Shown here: piece by piece, positions 39,483 to 50,744 of the stretch
Layout: the number at the start of each line of letters is the position of its first letter
Numbering within the stretch: the stretch's first letter is position 1
Source of the DNA: Amaranthus tricolor
Taxonomy: Eukaryota > Streptophyta > Magnoliopsida > Caryophyllales > Amaranthaceae
Length of the DNA: 64,000 nucleotides
NCBI RefSeq assembly: GCF_026212465.1
Contig: NC_080051.1
Span: 18,362,459-18,426,458 of the forward strand
Direction: 5' to 3'
Translations under genes and position numbers: made by a program
Notes under the pieces: model-generated
What the model was told of the DNA's origin: nothing
What the model saw: only the letters and a program-made list of their open reading frames with translations
Database searches by the model: none

Positions 39483-39850
39483 AGAATTTCCCTTTGTTAT
39501 TTTGTATTGTCCTATTCATTTTACATCATTTGCATATTTTGAAATTAACTCGTCACTTTCTTTTAATATCATTCATACATTATTATTCTTTTATATTTGT
39601 TCCCAAAATTTAATCTATCTTTTTAATTTTACAAAATTACCTTGTACTACTTTGTCCTCTTTGATTTGCATAAAAGAGAAATTGAGTTATTTTTAACAAA
39701 GTATAATGAATAAAGAAAGTCAATGAATTGTATGGATGACAGTAACAGAGTGTTAAAATATATGAATGAGATTAAAAGATTGATGGATTACTGTCCAAAA
39801 ATAAAATAATACAATTTAAGTGGAACAAACTAAAATAAAAAATAGAAATA
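39483..39850. mobile_element. Degenerate Stowaway-like MITE
   Basis: The left part (CCCTTTGTTATTTTGTATTG, TTTACATCATTTGCAT) and the right part (GTCCAAAAATAAAATAATAC) are rough inverses. A related copy lies at about 55000-55240 (GTCAAAAAATAAAAATAATG, ending GACGGAGGAAATA). The ends are too worn for exact bounds. Confidence 0.45.
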
Positions 39851-40197
39851 AGTATACCTTTTTAGTTTCTTTTTAATTTTAATTCAAAGTGATAGAGAAG
39901 TAGTTTTTATTTGTAATTTTCCGAATTTCTTTCCTACCGACCCCAAGTCCCACCTTTATTATTGAGGGTATTTAACGTAGGCCATGATTGTTTAGGATTA
40001 TTGATATTTGTGGCTATTTTTTTAAAACAAATTTTATATGAGACGATCTCACTATTATGTAATACGCTTTATATTTAGATTAAATAGTTTAATAATAAAA
40101 AATTTTAGCTTATGGACTTTTTATTTTAAAGTCTTTCACCGTGAGATAGTCTCATACAAAACGAACTATTTTTTTTATTGAAATTTCAAAGTTATTC

Positions 40198-40470
40198 TTA
40201 ACTCATTTTTATTTGTCTTCTCTTCAAAATAAACCTTCTCAACTCAATTTCAAGATTAATTTTTAATGACAGTGAATTCCACCCCTAAAATGAGTAAGTG
40301 CAATGTATTTGGGGTTGGTTTATATAAAGATAAAGTGAGTGAAGCTTCACACAACTTGCACCATTGCGAAGTAAAGCTTCTTGGTTTTGGTGCAAGTTGA
40401 ACCAAAAATAGTGTGGGATAATGTAGTTTTACAATTATTAAATAAGTCTACTTGTTATATCTTCATACTT
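40198..40470 (-). pseudogene. Orphan promoter of a lost secreted-protein copy
   Basis: 40290-40470 matches the copy B promoter (50745-50930): GAGTAAGTGCA, a TATATAAAGAT TATA box, GAAGCTTCACACAACTTGCA, GTAAAGCTTC, TTGGTTTTGGTGCAAGTTGA and TAAATAAGTCTACTTGTTAT, in the same order. Where the coding region should lie (just left of 40290) there is instead 40198-40290, which matches the far-upstream flank of copy B (51145-51250). So a tandem copy existed and its coding region was deleted between upstream flank and promoter. Confidence 0.75.
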
Positions 40471-40571
40471 TTCGGTGGACAACCCCGTCTCAATTAATTT
40501 TGTAGACCATTATTGCATAGGTTATTGATATTTATCCTCACTTTTTGAAGGGATATTCTACCTCTAGTTAT

Positions 40572-41534
40572 TAGAGGTGTTCAATGAGCTGGATTAGAGT
40601 CGGGTTAGACTCAAATAAAAATAAATCGGGTTGGGTCTTTATCAAAAATAAAATGGGCCCAAACGGACCGGGTCCTCTCAGCCCAATTCGATGCATTTAA
40701 AAAAATGTCTTTTGAATTTTCATTAAAATAAACGTGTTTGATTGAAATAAATGTCCTATAATTTTATTATTTGCATCTGTCCATTATAATTAAATTATAA
40801 ACTATTATAAATTAATAATAGAAAAATTCCACATGGTAGCATTCAGTCTTCATGAAATGCCAGTGGTAGCATTTTTTAAAGAAAATTCTACATGGTAGCA
40901 TCCAGTTAATGCACAAACTAATTGCCGTAACAATTTCCATTAACTTCTTGTTTAATTCCGTTTAATTCATCATTTTGTAAGTTTTTTCCACATGGTAGCA
41001 TCCAGTTTTTATTTAATTTACAATTTTAACTTTAAATTCACCAATTTAATGTTTAATTCACCGTTTTATTCATTAACGTCCATCAATGTTGTAATAATTT
41101 TGTTTTCATTCAAATTTTTGGCATTATTTAAACTTTAAATTGGTGAATTTAAAGTTAAAATTTTGAATTAAACATAAATTGAATGCTACCATGTGGAAAA
41201 AACTTACAAAATGATGAATTAAACGGAATTTAAAAAGAACTTAACGGAAAATGCTACGGCAATTAGTTTGTGCATAAACTGGATGCTACCATGTGGAATT
41301 TTCTTAAAAAGTGCTACCACTGGCATTTCATGAAAACTGGATGCTACCATGTGGAATTTTCCTTAATAATATTGTATCATAACAAAAGGAAATTTTAAAA
41401 TAACAAAGGCCCATTTAAAGCCCAATCTATTTTCAAAATAAAAGGCCTATTTAAAACCCGACCCATTCAAAATCCACTTTTTTAAGTGCCGGATTAGGGC
41501 CCCCAAAGGGCCTCTAGCCCATTGCACACCCCTA
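40572..41534. mobile_element. hAT-like element carrying a nested Mutator-like insertion
   Basis: The ends are TAGAGGTGTTCAATGAGCT and, inverted, TAGGGGTGTGCAATGGGCT. Subterminal GGGTC / GGGCCC repeats lie inside both. The flanking octamers (CTAGTTAT, GTAGCAAC) match poorly, so the target duplication has decayed or one end is misplaced. The interior is occupied by the younger foldback at 40821-41362. Confidence 0.65.
40821..41362. mobile_element. Mutator-like foldback MITE, 9-bp TSD TTAATAATA
   Basis: Long inverted arms cover most of its 542 bp. Both start G(G/A)AAAATTCCACATGGTAGC, continue with TTCATGAAATGCCAGTGGTA and then TGCACAAACTAATTGCCGTA. TTAATAATA is repeated exactly at 40812-40820 and 41363-41371, a 9-bp duplication as made by Mutator-like transposases. 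No coding capacity. Confidence 0.9.
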
Positions 41535-41659
41535 GTAGCAACAAACTTTTGCCAATGGCTAGTGGTTGCAAATCTTAAAAAAGATTCCACAAAATAGCAT
41601 TGTACTTTTGAAATTTCAACACTTGACGAATAATCTAACGTTTTTTAAGCATTAATGTT

Positions 41660-41870
41660 ACAGCTAGTGATGGCCACGGTCCGGGTTGGGCCGGTTCCAT
41701 CCGGTTCCGGTTCCCCCCGGTTGCGGTTCCATGTGGAACCTGATTCGAACATTTTCGGTTCCGGGCGGTTCCAAACGGTTCCTTGGTGGTTCATGAGGCG
41801 GCTCCGGCGGTTCCAACTCCCGGGTCGGGCGGATCGGACCATCGGTTCCATTCTTATTTTTCGGTTAAAT
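41660..41870. mobile_element. One end of a hAT-like element (GGTTCC repeats)
   Basis: A GC-rich block begins CTAGTGATGGCCACGGTCC and is built of CGGTTCC units, like hAT subterminal regions. The opposite end was not found; it may be cut by the CACTA fragment that follows. Confidence 0.5.
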
Positions 41871-42129
41871 ATAATATAAAAATACTATAATAATGCGGAC
41901 GTACCTTTGATGATTACTTGATTATTAACGAAATTCATTGCTTGTCATCGTTATTAAAATATTTACTAAAAAGAAGGAGAAAAAATTAATAAGAAACGAT
42001 AAAGATGATTAATAAAAAAAGAGGGAGAAATTGGACTTGAACCTAGTACCTAAAGGAATACTAAGCTGCCTACGTATCCGAAGGAATCAAAGCCCACGTA
42101 GTTCTTTGTCATACCTTTCATTTGTAGTT

Positions 42130-42877
42130 GTTGAATGTTGATTGATCGTTGTCCGATATTCATGATCCTATTCGTCTTCGTCATCATCATCTTGTTGGTT
42201 AGATGTCCGATATTATAAAATTCGTGAAGGAGTTTGGAGTCGAGAATATAGATGCCGTAAGTATTTGTTACGTTCTTAAATAATTCCTATTGGTAAAATC
42301 TAATGTTTATATTAATCTTTTAATTTTATATTATATTATAGGTTTTAAACAAAATTCCGAGGGAAACACGCCCTTTGAGAAGTAGAGAGATGCGCGAATT
42401 AAAAGACAAGATTGCCGCGTATCTTGCTAATTTTTGTCCTTGATAAATTGTAATTAGTATAGATTTTTTAGGACTTTAATGTATATTATTGTATATATAT
42501 ATATGTACGTACATATCATATTATATTATCGAGAGTTTTTTATTACAAAGAGATTATTGGTGATTATCATTGGATTATTATTGGATTAATCATTGTTATT
42601 ACATTCTACATTATTATTAGATTATTATTAGAATAAAAGGAAAAAGGAAAAAAAAATTAGCTATTTGTTGCGGTCAGCCCCCAAAATCGAAGCAAATAGG
42701 TGCCATTATTTGCTGCGGTTTTGGGGGCTGACCGCAGCAAATAATGTCATTTTTTGCTGCGGTTTTTAACCGCAGCATTTAAAATAGGCTATTTGCTGCT
42801 ATCACTATTGCTTGGGGCCAAAACTGCAGCAAATAATGGCCAAAAAAACCGCAGCAAATGAGGTTTTTTTCCACTAG
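42130..42877 (+). mobile_element. 3' end of a CACTA (En/Spm) element with terminal exons
   Basis: Two exons with GT..AG borders, 42203-42256 and 42342-42443, encode FVKEFGVENIDA and VLNKIPRETRPLRSREMREL then KIAAYLANFC and stop. This resembles the C-terminus of a plant CACTA-borne gene, probably the Ulp1-protease-like one. After it come palindromic repeats of TTTGCTGCGGTT / AACCGCAGCAAA and the end TTTTTTTCCACTAGTG, whose inverse CACTAGTGGAAAAAAA is a CACTA terminus. The left end was not found in the window. Confidence 0.75.
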
Positions 42878-44240
42878 TGAAACAAGAGCATAAAGGTGAG
42901 GTATTTAATCTCAAGAGACAAATAGATGATATGACACATAGAAAAGAAGAGACTAAAAGGATTATGAGAAAGTTTAAGAAGCAATCTTAGTTAGCAATTG
43001 TGGTTACTTAACAAATGAACCATGTAATTTGATATGGATTCGTTCAACATGAATGAAATTGTGTTGAATTTTCAAATGCATTTTCCCTATTTGAGTATGA
43101 GTGTCTGTTTGATTTTGATTAAATTCATACTTAATTCTTGGCGGAATGATACATCGCCGAAAACTTTGAGTAATTAACATCATTTTATTCAAAATAAACA
43201 TGTGATAATACAATAAACATATATATACATCTACATATATATTAAAAAATATACACAACAGTCCACATGTTACTAATATTCAATATATACAAAATGTTAC
43301 TAATGTTTAATATATACAAACAGTATACTAATGCTAATCCTCCTTCTGTACCCTTTCTAACTGTGACGGTCTTTTACACCTCCTACGATAGTAAGAGGCG
43401 GTCGCATGACGCTTGGGTAGGGGAGGTGATTGATACTCGGATGATCAAGCACCCTGTGAGGACCCGACACCATAGTCGGGCCACGTTAAGTCTACCTCCT
43501 CAAGATGAATGTCGGCACGATGAGGAGATGACCCCTGCTCGTCCATAGTGGTGTCAGGCACAATGACTTCTGGAATGAATAGACTTTAAAAAACCTAAGT
43601 CTAACACGTTCATATTAGGGGAAATCTGAGTAATTATTAATGTAAGTGGAGTATCAAGAAAAGTTCTCATACTTTTAAAGGAAAATCTGAGTAATATTCC
43701 TACAATATTATCTTAATGATTAATTTTCATTCTCAAAATAATTTTTGATTATCATGTATTTTTTATTTCTTAATGAAATATTGTAGAAATTAAAATTTTA
43801 ATGAAAAGATTTTATTAATTAGCAAATACTTCAACATAAATAAGTAAATATATATTGTAAGAAATTTTAATTGGAAATCTTATGGAGTTTTTAAAAATAT
43901 AATATTCTAAGAAAATTTAACAAAACATATCTAATTGTAATATACTACTCATATATATGAAATGAATAAGTTAATGTTAGTTTTAATAAGAATTATTCTA
44001 TATGAGAAATCACTATAAGGATGTCATGTGAATTTTACAGTTTTTTTATTAGATTGTATATTGTATGATACTAAAAATATTCAACTAGTTTGATCCAAGC
44101 ACCTTTTCCTATGTTTCCAACGCAAACAAAAATTGAATTTATCCCTTAATAAGGAATAATTAGTATAGGGAAAACCTTATGTATAACATTTGATCCACTC
44201 CCATAATCTATGTTGATTTGATCCAAGCACCTCATCAAAA
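42878..44240. other. Gene-free stretch with one GC-rich patch
   Basis: 43360-43560 is distinctly richer in GC than its surroundings and open on both strands (plus-strand frame 43267-43548), but neither translation is recognised. It may be a scrap of a transposon gene. The rest is AT-rich and empty. TTTGATCCAAGCACC occurs at 44090 and 44217. Confidence 0.4.
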
Positions 44241-44249
44241 TCCAAAAAC

Positions 44250-44560
44250 TTCCCATGGAACTTAACTTGGTTTAGTGAGAACCAAATGGTATTTAATACC
44301 ACCAAGAATAATGATCAGTGCCAAACTTTGCTTTCTAACCAATTCCTTGCACTGGGTAGCTCCATAATTGGATGTTTTCCACTGACCCATTTGTGTATAA
44401 TTGTTTCAATCCTCCACCAAGAGATTTTGAGATCCTTAAAACAAAAAGGGCAGACATCTTCCCAACACAATAAGTTCATGCCATTCAAGTATCCTCTAGT
44501 TTTGAGCAGCATGTATTGGTGGTTTACAATTTATGAGCATCTATTTGATGCCCAAAAGAA
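44250..44560 (-). mobile_element. LINE relic (C-terminal zf-RVT region)
   Basis: The minus strand reads LLCWEDVCPFCFKDLKISWW and, after a stop, VVLNTIWFSLNQVKF. The CxxC spacing followed by a Trp-rich and TIW..N..F pattern is that of the region after reverse transcriptase in plant L1 elements. Only this scrap remains. Confidence 0.5.
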
Positions 44561-44624
44561 TCTACTTTGTAAAGAAATGATTTTGTTTGCTACCTTGTTT
44601 GGTATTTTAAACATTGAGAGCTAG

Positions 44625-45069
44625 TAAATACCACTGTTTATAAAATACTAAATACCACTAATATTATACTAATTATATATAATACAACAAATATTATAAT
44701 AATATGATTAATATTATACTAATATTATGGTAATAAGCCTAATATTACACTAACACGATTAATACTAGTTTAATTATATATTAATACGACTAATACAATA
44801 ATAATACGATTAATATTAAACTAATAATCAAGGTTGTCAGAATCAGGATCCTACCTCAATCGATGACTAATACAATAATAGTATAATCCTACAGATAGGG
44901 TCGTCTTGTTTATTTTTGAGCCCAACACAAAATTAAAAAAAGGACCCTAAAAATTAAAAGTACATTATAACATTTTAATACTCTTTCTAAATTTTTTTGT
45001 TCTTAATATTTTGTCTTTTAAAGTCAAGCTTTAACACCTTCTATCATCAATAAAGAAAATTCATTAATG
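44625..45069. other. Gene-free stretch
   Basis: Low-complexity AT-rich sequence with many ATTATACTAAT / ATACGACTAAT variants (44640-44830), a degenerate simple repeat. No gene seen. Confidence 0.45.
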
Positions 45070-45302
45070 TCATGTTTGAGAACGATCATTTCATTTCAAA
45101 ATTTGAAAGTAGCTCAAATTTATTGTTTGGCAAATCAAAAAATTTCAAATTTGAATTTGGATCAAATTCCACCATTGTTTTTGAAGTAGTTAAAGTTGAG
45201 AATTTGAGAATGACTATCCAAACCTTATCATTCTCAAATTTTTCATTTACAATTTCACAATTAAAATCCATAATTTGAAATGAAATACTTGTTTCCAAAC
45301 AC
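45070..45302. mobile_element. Small MITE, possibly hAT-like
   Basis: The left end (GTTTGAGAACGATCATTTCA) and the inverted right end (GTGTTTGGAAACAAGTATTTC) pair, and both run into CATTTCAAATT. Internal AAATTTGAA palindromes. No exact target duplication found. Confidence 0.45.
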
Positions 45303-45487
45303 TACATAAAGAAAATTCATTATTAAACAATTTGCATAAATATATATGTTCTTAAAAACTAACATTTATGATACATGTATTCAAACATTAATTTTGGTCG
45401 TCAAAAGTTTTTAAAATTAAATTATCAACAACTTTAAAAACTAGAGGGAGTATATCACAATTTTTTTGATATTAAGTATAGCATTTT

Positions 45488-45800
45488 TAAATGAGTTTTA
45501 AGAAGAAACCAGCAATGCTCAAAACTTGCACTGATATAATCCATAGCCTCACTAGTTGCTGAAAGTTGATGCATGTAACTTTCAGCTATCAACTTGTGCC
45601 AAACTTTTTCCTTTCAATAAGAAGGTCTACCTAATTTATTATTTATTAACAATTCCATTTTTATTTGGGTGATTTAATTTTAAAATGTAAAACATTATCA
45701 TTATTACTACCACTATTATATCAGAAACTAATTTTCAACCCTAACTAATCTCATCATAATCATTATCATTAACATATTATTCAAAAAAAAAATCATTATC
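45488..45800 (+). pseudogene. Broken copy of the 29961-30230 segment
   Basis: It matches 29961-30230 over ~270 bp (AACTTTCAGC(C/T)ATCAACTTG, CCTTTCAATAAGAAGGTCTA, ATCATAATCATTATCATTAA). The frame that is open at 29961 meets a stop after 23 codons here because of small insertions and deletions. If the 29961 frame is a gene, this is its pseudogene; otherwise both are copies of a non-coding repeat. Confidence 0.5.
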
Positions 45801-45889
45801 ATTAATTATATATTCTATAATTAATTACTTCATTACTTTCTCATTTCCTTTGATTTAGATAAAATCTATATCTAATTACTTCATTACTC

Positions 45890-46460
45890 ACATGCAAATT
45901 AAGCCACACATGCATATGTTAATGATATAGGAGTATATAATTATTTTAACACAATACAATGGCAGAAATAAATAAAACTTAATGAAATTGCATTATTGCA
46001 TAATATAATACAATAGTTAATTCCCTAGCTTAGCTAGCAAGCAAAGCTTTATAACTCACAATTCACACAGTGAAGCATGCACACCGGTGTCGTTCCTGAT
46101 ATTTTGTAAGTCTTAGGCAAAATAACATATGTGCCCTTTATAGAAGAATGATTTTGATTTTTAATAAGCACTTGAAAAAAATAATAGTGACGAATTTCTT
46201 TATATTTAAATAAATTATTTTTTCCATGATTTATCATCTTCTTCCTCTTTCAAACATGACTTCATCTACTGTAGACTCAAGAATTACACCAAACTTAGGC
46301 CCTCTATGTATGTTGGATCCTGGACGGCGACACTCCTTATCTATCCTAAAAACGGCCCTAATGCACACACATATCATATTTTAATAACTATTCCATGCAT
46401 CTCCAACACAATTATTGATACACAAGCTTTAATTTATAATAACACTATGTAATTAACTAT
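45890..46460 (-). pseudogene. 3' flank of a lost secreted-protein copy, split by an insertion
   Basis: 45890-46080 matches the 3' flank of copy A (38425-38660): CATGCAAATTAAGCC, TATAATTATTTTAACA, AGCTAGCAAGC, CACA(A)AGTGAAGCAT. The match resumes at 46380-46460 (CAACACAATTATTGATACAC), with about 290 bp of unrelated sequence between. The coding region that should follow at ~46465 is absent. Confidence 0.65.
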
Positions 46461-46734
46461 CATCACTCAAATAATTTTATTTGTCAAGGCTCCCTAAGAA
46501 TGACATTTGTCATTTTTCAGCATTTTTATTACGACTAACTCGTGTAGAAACCCGTGCAATGAACGATTTTTTTTAGCATCGATATATATATATATACATA
46601 TGATATTAAAAAAAGCAAAGATATTATGCAGTTAAACACTCAATTTTGACAGTTATGTGTATAAACTAACTCTGTAATTTTAGAAGTTGTCAATAATATA
46701 TTATACAGTATATTGTATTTTCTAATTTACTCAA

Positions 46735-49537
46735 TTGTTTCCAGTTCGAATCACGGAGGGCAAGAAAGGGATCTTTGGGAATGGGAGAAAAAAAGACGAA
46801 AAACGCTTGAGAGGAATATTTAGGATTGGGTTTGAAAATTCCATGTTGACTGCGACTAGTCATACCGAAAGTGGGAAGGGATGGAATAGGAGGCAAGGGA
46901 GAAGGGATTGAATCTGGGCCGCATGAGGCATGCCCAGAGTGTTGGGATTGGGCTGATTTACTGGGCTGCTTGAGGCAGACCATGTGGTGGGTGAGGGGGG
47001 TTTCAGTATGGGCTGGGCTACATGAGGCAGGCCCAGATGATTGTATTTGTTGAGTGATTGGAATAGGTAAGGGATCATCTAAACAGGAGGAGTAGACTCA
47101 TCAAAATAACATGTCGAGAGATAATTATTTTATGAGAGGATATATCATAGCGTTTGTAACCCCGATGAGACGATGGATAACCCAAGAAAGGCAAGAAGAA
47201 GAACGAGGTTTAAGTTTATTAATTTTAACGGAGGGTATAAGAGGAAAACATAAACATCCAAAAACGAGAAGATGAGAATAAGATGGAGCTTTGTGATAAA
47301 GAAAATGTTTGGGAGTGGATTCCCAAGAAGTTTAGAAGGTAAAATATTATGAAGATAGTAGTGGTATTTAAGGCGTAAGGCCAAAAAGTGAAAGGAAGAG
47401 ATGCATGACAAAGTAATGTGCAAATGATATTGTTGATGGAGCGACTTTTACGTTCGGATTTCCCATTTTGAGAAGAAGTATGAGGGCACGAAAATCGAGA
47501 GACAATCCCATTTTTAGTACAAAAAGTATGAAAAAACAGTATTATCGAATTCATCCTCATGACCAGTTTGAAAGGATTTTATGTTAAGAGCATATTGTGT
47601 CCAAACATAACGATGAAAGTTAACAAAAATATCATAGATTTGAGATTTGTGCATTAACGGCAATGTCCACAAGAAATTTGTATAATCATCGAGAAAAAGA
47701 ACATAATATTTGTAGCTCGAAGGACTTTAGATATAGGAGATGTCCACAAATCACTGTGAATTATTTCAAACGGAGATGAACGAAAAGACATAGAAGTAGC
47801 AAAAGGTAATTTAATATGTTTTCCTAGGACAAGACTTGCAAAACAAACGAGTTTTATTACAATCAATAATCTTAGAACTACGAAGAGAATTTAAAATAAC
47901 ATCGCCCGGCGGATGACCTAATCGGGAATGCCAAATAGTAGATGATAAAGTAGTGAAATCCGATGGAGAGGAAGATGAAATGGTAGCTCCGGTGGATGAT
48001 GTAAGAGGATAGAGATCACCATGACTATTAGAGCGCAGGAGGATGGTCCCCGTTCCCAATTCCTTCACAGAAAAATCAAAAGGGTCAAATCAATGGAAAC
48101 GTTATTATCAGTTGTAAACTTACGAACAGAGATGAGATTTTTGATGAGCCTAGGAGCATGTAAGACATTTTTTAAGGTGAGAGAAGGATGAGAGGAGGAT
48201 ATGGGTAAGTTGTTGTGACGATGAACCGGAATCATATTACCATTACCAACAATTATGTGATTATTATGAGGATGCTTTAATGGAAAATAATTAACTAAAG
48301 TACCTTGAGAGTGAGTCATGTGAGATGTGGCACCGGTATCCATATAGAATTTTTCATCTAGAGAGGTCAATGAGAGAGTACGCATAGCTTGATGAATGTC
48401 CGTGGGAAAATAACCTGTGGAGGGAGACGGCTCGATGTAGTAGCTATGTGTCGGACGAGTACTAAGAATACGCGGAGAGGAGTTTGGAGCGGGTTGAAGG
48501 GGGGATGATTTGGGACGCCAATTTTGAGTAACAAATGGACAAGGTGCACTAGCCCATGAGGGAGGAGTCCAGTAGGCCCATGGAGGAAAAGACCAAGTAT
48601 TGGAGTAGTTTGGGCCATGGGTTGTTGTAGTAGATGATTGGGCCCATTAGTGGAGTGTGGGGAATTAGGCCCGGCAGCGTGCTGAGAATAATAGGGTCGG
48701 TTATTGTGACGACCCCCCTGCCGGCCAACACATAAGTGGTTGCCACGGCCATCGCGGTGGGTGGTGGAGACATAATTTTCCCGAGAATGAAATAAAAAAG
48801 CACGTTGATTGGTGATGAGAGCTGAGTCTTGGGATAAAGAAGGTTCTTTGACATTAGAATGTTCTTCGAGTTCTAACATGGACCGTAGAGAATCAAATGA
48901 GGGGAGAGGATTCAAATGTTGAATAGTAGAGCAAAATGATCGGTAATCCTTAGACAAGGCCACGAAGGAGTTGCATAGCCAAACGATCATCCGTAATGGA
49001 GGTACCGAGGATGTTTAGAGTAGTAGCAATAGTATTGAGTTCGGTGCAATAGGCTTTGACGTTGGATAGGGCTTCGAGATAAAGAATGCGACAGGTTTTG
49101 TTATTTTGGAAATTTTGTAAAATGCGGCTCCATGCATCTTTTGCATTATCATTGGGTTGAACAACATTTTTAAGAAGATCAATACTAATAGTTGCATAAA
49201 TCCATGTCCGAACGATATCGCCGAGACGTTGCCATTCGGGATCGGTAGAAGAGGATGCTTTGGAGTCGCCACCGAGATTAATGTGGTCTTCAACAAGATT
49301 AGCACGACAATGGAGTTTGAATAAAGTGTACCAAGTATTGAAGTGAGCGCCTTCATCAAGTTGAATCAGGACACAATTTTTGATGTTAATAACCAAGGTT
49401 GCGGGATGAATTTTAGGAGAAGACATGGGAAAGACAAAGGAGGAGGAGTGGCGGCGGAAATGGTGGAGGTGATGGTTGTCTTGAGGAGCAAGGAAAAAGG
49501 TTAGGAGAGGCAAAAAGAACCTAAGTTCTTGATACCA
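46735..49537 (-). mobile_element. Ty1/copia retrotransposon, gag to start of RT, truncated and broken
   Basis: On the minus strand, starting next to its LTR: a primer-binding site TGGTATCAAGAAC at about 49525-49537 (initiator-Met tRNA type); gag with FNTWYTLFKLHC and LSNVKAYCTELNTI (about 49380-48960); a His/Pro-rich gag tail; protease with FYMDTGATSHM (48330); the GAG-pre-integrase block TIWHSRLGHPP (47930) and CKSC; integrase with HSDLWTSPIS (47750), NGKSERKSRSI and WPYALNTTTIFI; then the start of RT, LALRDSNWKQL (46750), where homology ends. RT, RNase H and the 3' LTR are lost. Frameshifts separate several blocks, so it is inactive. It lies between the lost-copy flank and secreted-protein copy B. 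Confidence 0.88.
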
Positions 49538-49744
49538 TGATAGAATGGGTAGAAATCTTTAGTTGTATTTTCTCATTCATGAAATGGAGATTAAATACAA
49601 GTACAAAAGATATGCTAAGATAAATACAGTCAATTAATATTCTATACAATCATAATATTTACTAGAATATTAGAAATATGAAACATATTATTCTATTAAT
49701 AAGGTCTTACCCGCCCTATAGCTGTCCATTTTATATCCACAACA
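49538..49744 (-). mobile_element. 5' LTR of the truncated copia element
   Basis: On the minus strand it starts TGTTGTGGATATAAAATG and ends CATTCTATCA directly before the primer-binding site, about 207 bp with TG..CA ends. The partner LTR is missing, so ends are set only by TG/CA and the primer site. Confidence 0.65.
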
Positions 49745-50338
49745 TATTAATTTATATCAATTTTGTATATAATTAATAAATAATATTGACAAACATTAAG
49801 AATATTAATTAATATCAATTTTGTTTATTTTTATTTTAAACAAAATTAGATGTACAATTAAATTTGTGAAATATTATTAATTATATAACGCGAACTTAGA
49901 GTGAATGTGAGGCGGATATAAGGTAGGTATAACCATGATGGGTATGGGTATATCCAGTTGGCCATAGTGAGGCTGATGGGTTTGAATGCATATCCAAGTG
50001 GGCATGAGTGATGGGTATGAAACTTTAGGTGGATATGAATATAGGAAGGACATATTGCATCCACTCGCCCATTTTCCGTCCTTACTAGTCATATATAAAC
50101 CCTTGATCACTCACAAATTAAATAAAGCTACATAATATTGATATTATTTTAATTAATTAACACAATCGCACAAATAAAACTTGATGATATAACTATGAAA
50201 AAGCATGCATAATAACATAGTACTCGAATGAAAGCATAATTGTCCCTTTAACTTTATGATCAGCCCCAAATTAAACCACACATGAAATTTCAGTTCCAAA
50301 TAAACTGTAATTAAAAAGCAATGTAAACGTGGTTTAAT
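49745..50338. other. Gene-free stretch and 3' flank of copy B
   Basis: 49900-50080 is a richer GGTATGGGTAT / GGCATGAGTGATGGGTATG block without a recognised product. From about 50095 the sequence is the 3' flank of copy B and matches that of copy A (TATGAAAAAGCATGCATAAT). Confidence 0.45.
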
Positions 50339-50677
50339 TTAGTGCGTGCAATACTTTTGGAACGTATTTGCTGCGGCCCTTCTGGTAGGCATTGATTGAT
50401 TTGTGTCTTTGGCTATCTGTCGAAATAAGGGACAGTATACTTGCTTTATATTTGCTCTGTTTGGTGGAGGGAGTGACGGATATGACCGATTCTCCTCCTC
50501 ATAATGTTCAATTCCTTTCTCTATTATTTTTCCAAAGAAGTCTACAATTTTTTTAGCTGTCTCGGGTTTTATAATTAGTGCAGCTTCGCAGGTCATCAAC
50601 GAACAACCATTGAAAACAAGCAACACAACCACAGCTAAGGTTGTCAATTTGTGTGTGTTATAACAACAACTCTTCAT
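50339..50677 (-). CDS. Small secreted protein, copy B of a local family
   Basis: A single-exon frame of 112 aa. Signal peptide: MKSCCYNTHKLTTLAVVVLL, with cleavage expected near TCEAA as in copy A. The mature part has an extra acidic/Pro stretch (EEENRSYPSLPPPNR) that copy A lacks, then the shared C-terminal block ANIKQVYCPLFRQIAKDTNQ and RRAAANTFQKYCTH. Both mature Cys of copy A are kept. The TATA box lies about 90 bp before the ATG and the upstream region is shared with copy A. Conservation of the C-terminal block, with change concentrated in the N-terminal half of the mature protein, suggests a selected function, possibly defence or signalling, but that is a guess. No family recognised. 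Confidence 0.75.
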   Translation of the reverse strand: MKSCCYNTHKLTTLAVVVLLVFNGCSLMTCEAALIIKPETAKKIVDFFGKIIEKGIEHYEEENRSYPSLPPPNRANIKQVYCPLFRQIAKDTNQSMPTRRAAANTFQKYCTH

Positions 50678-50744
50678 TCTTCCAATTATTGGCGTGTTTA
50701 TTTATGAGTTTATAAAAGATTGTAATATGCAACAATGCATGTAA

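Noticed and set aside
43267..43548. 93-aa plus-strand frame in a GC-rich patch
   Set aside because: Both strands are open and neither resembles a known protein; kept only as an unexplained patch, not as a gene.
45086..45298. Overlapping frames on both strands at 45.1-45.3 kb
   Set aside because: They come from the palindromic interior of a small MITE.
46741..46760. GTTCGAATC, like a tRNA T-loop
   Set aside because: No acceptor stem or anticodon arm around it, and it lies in the RT start of the copia element.
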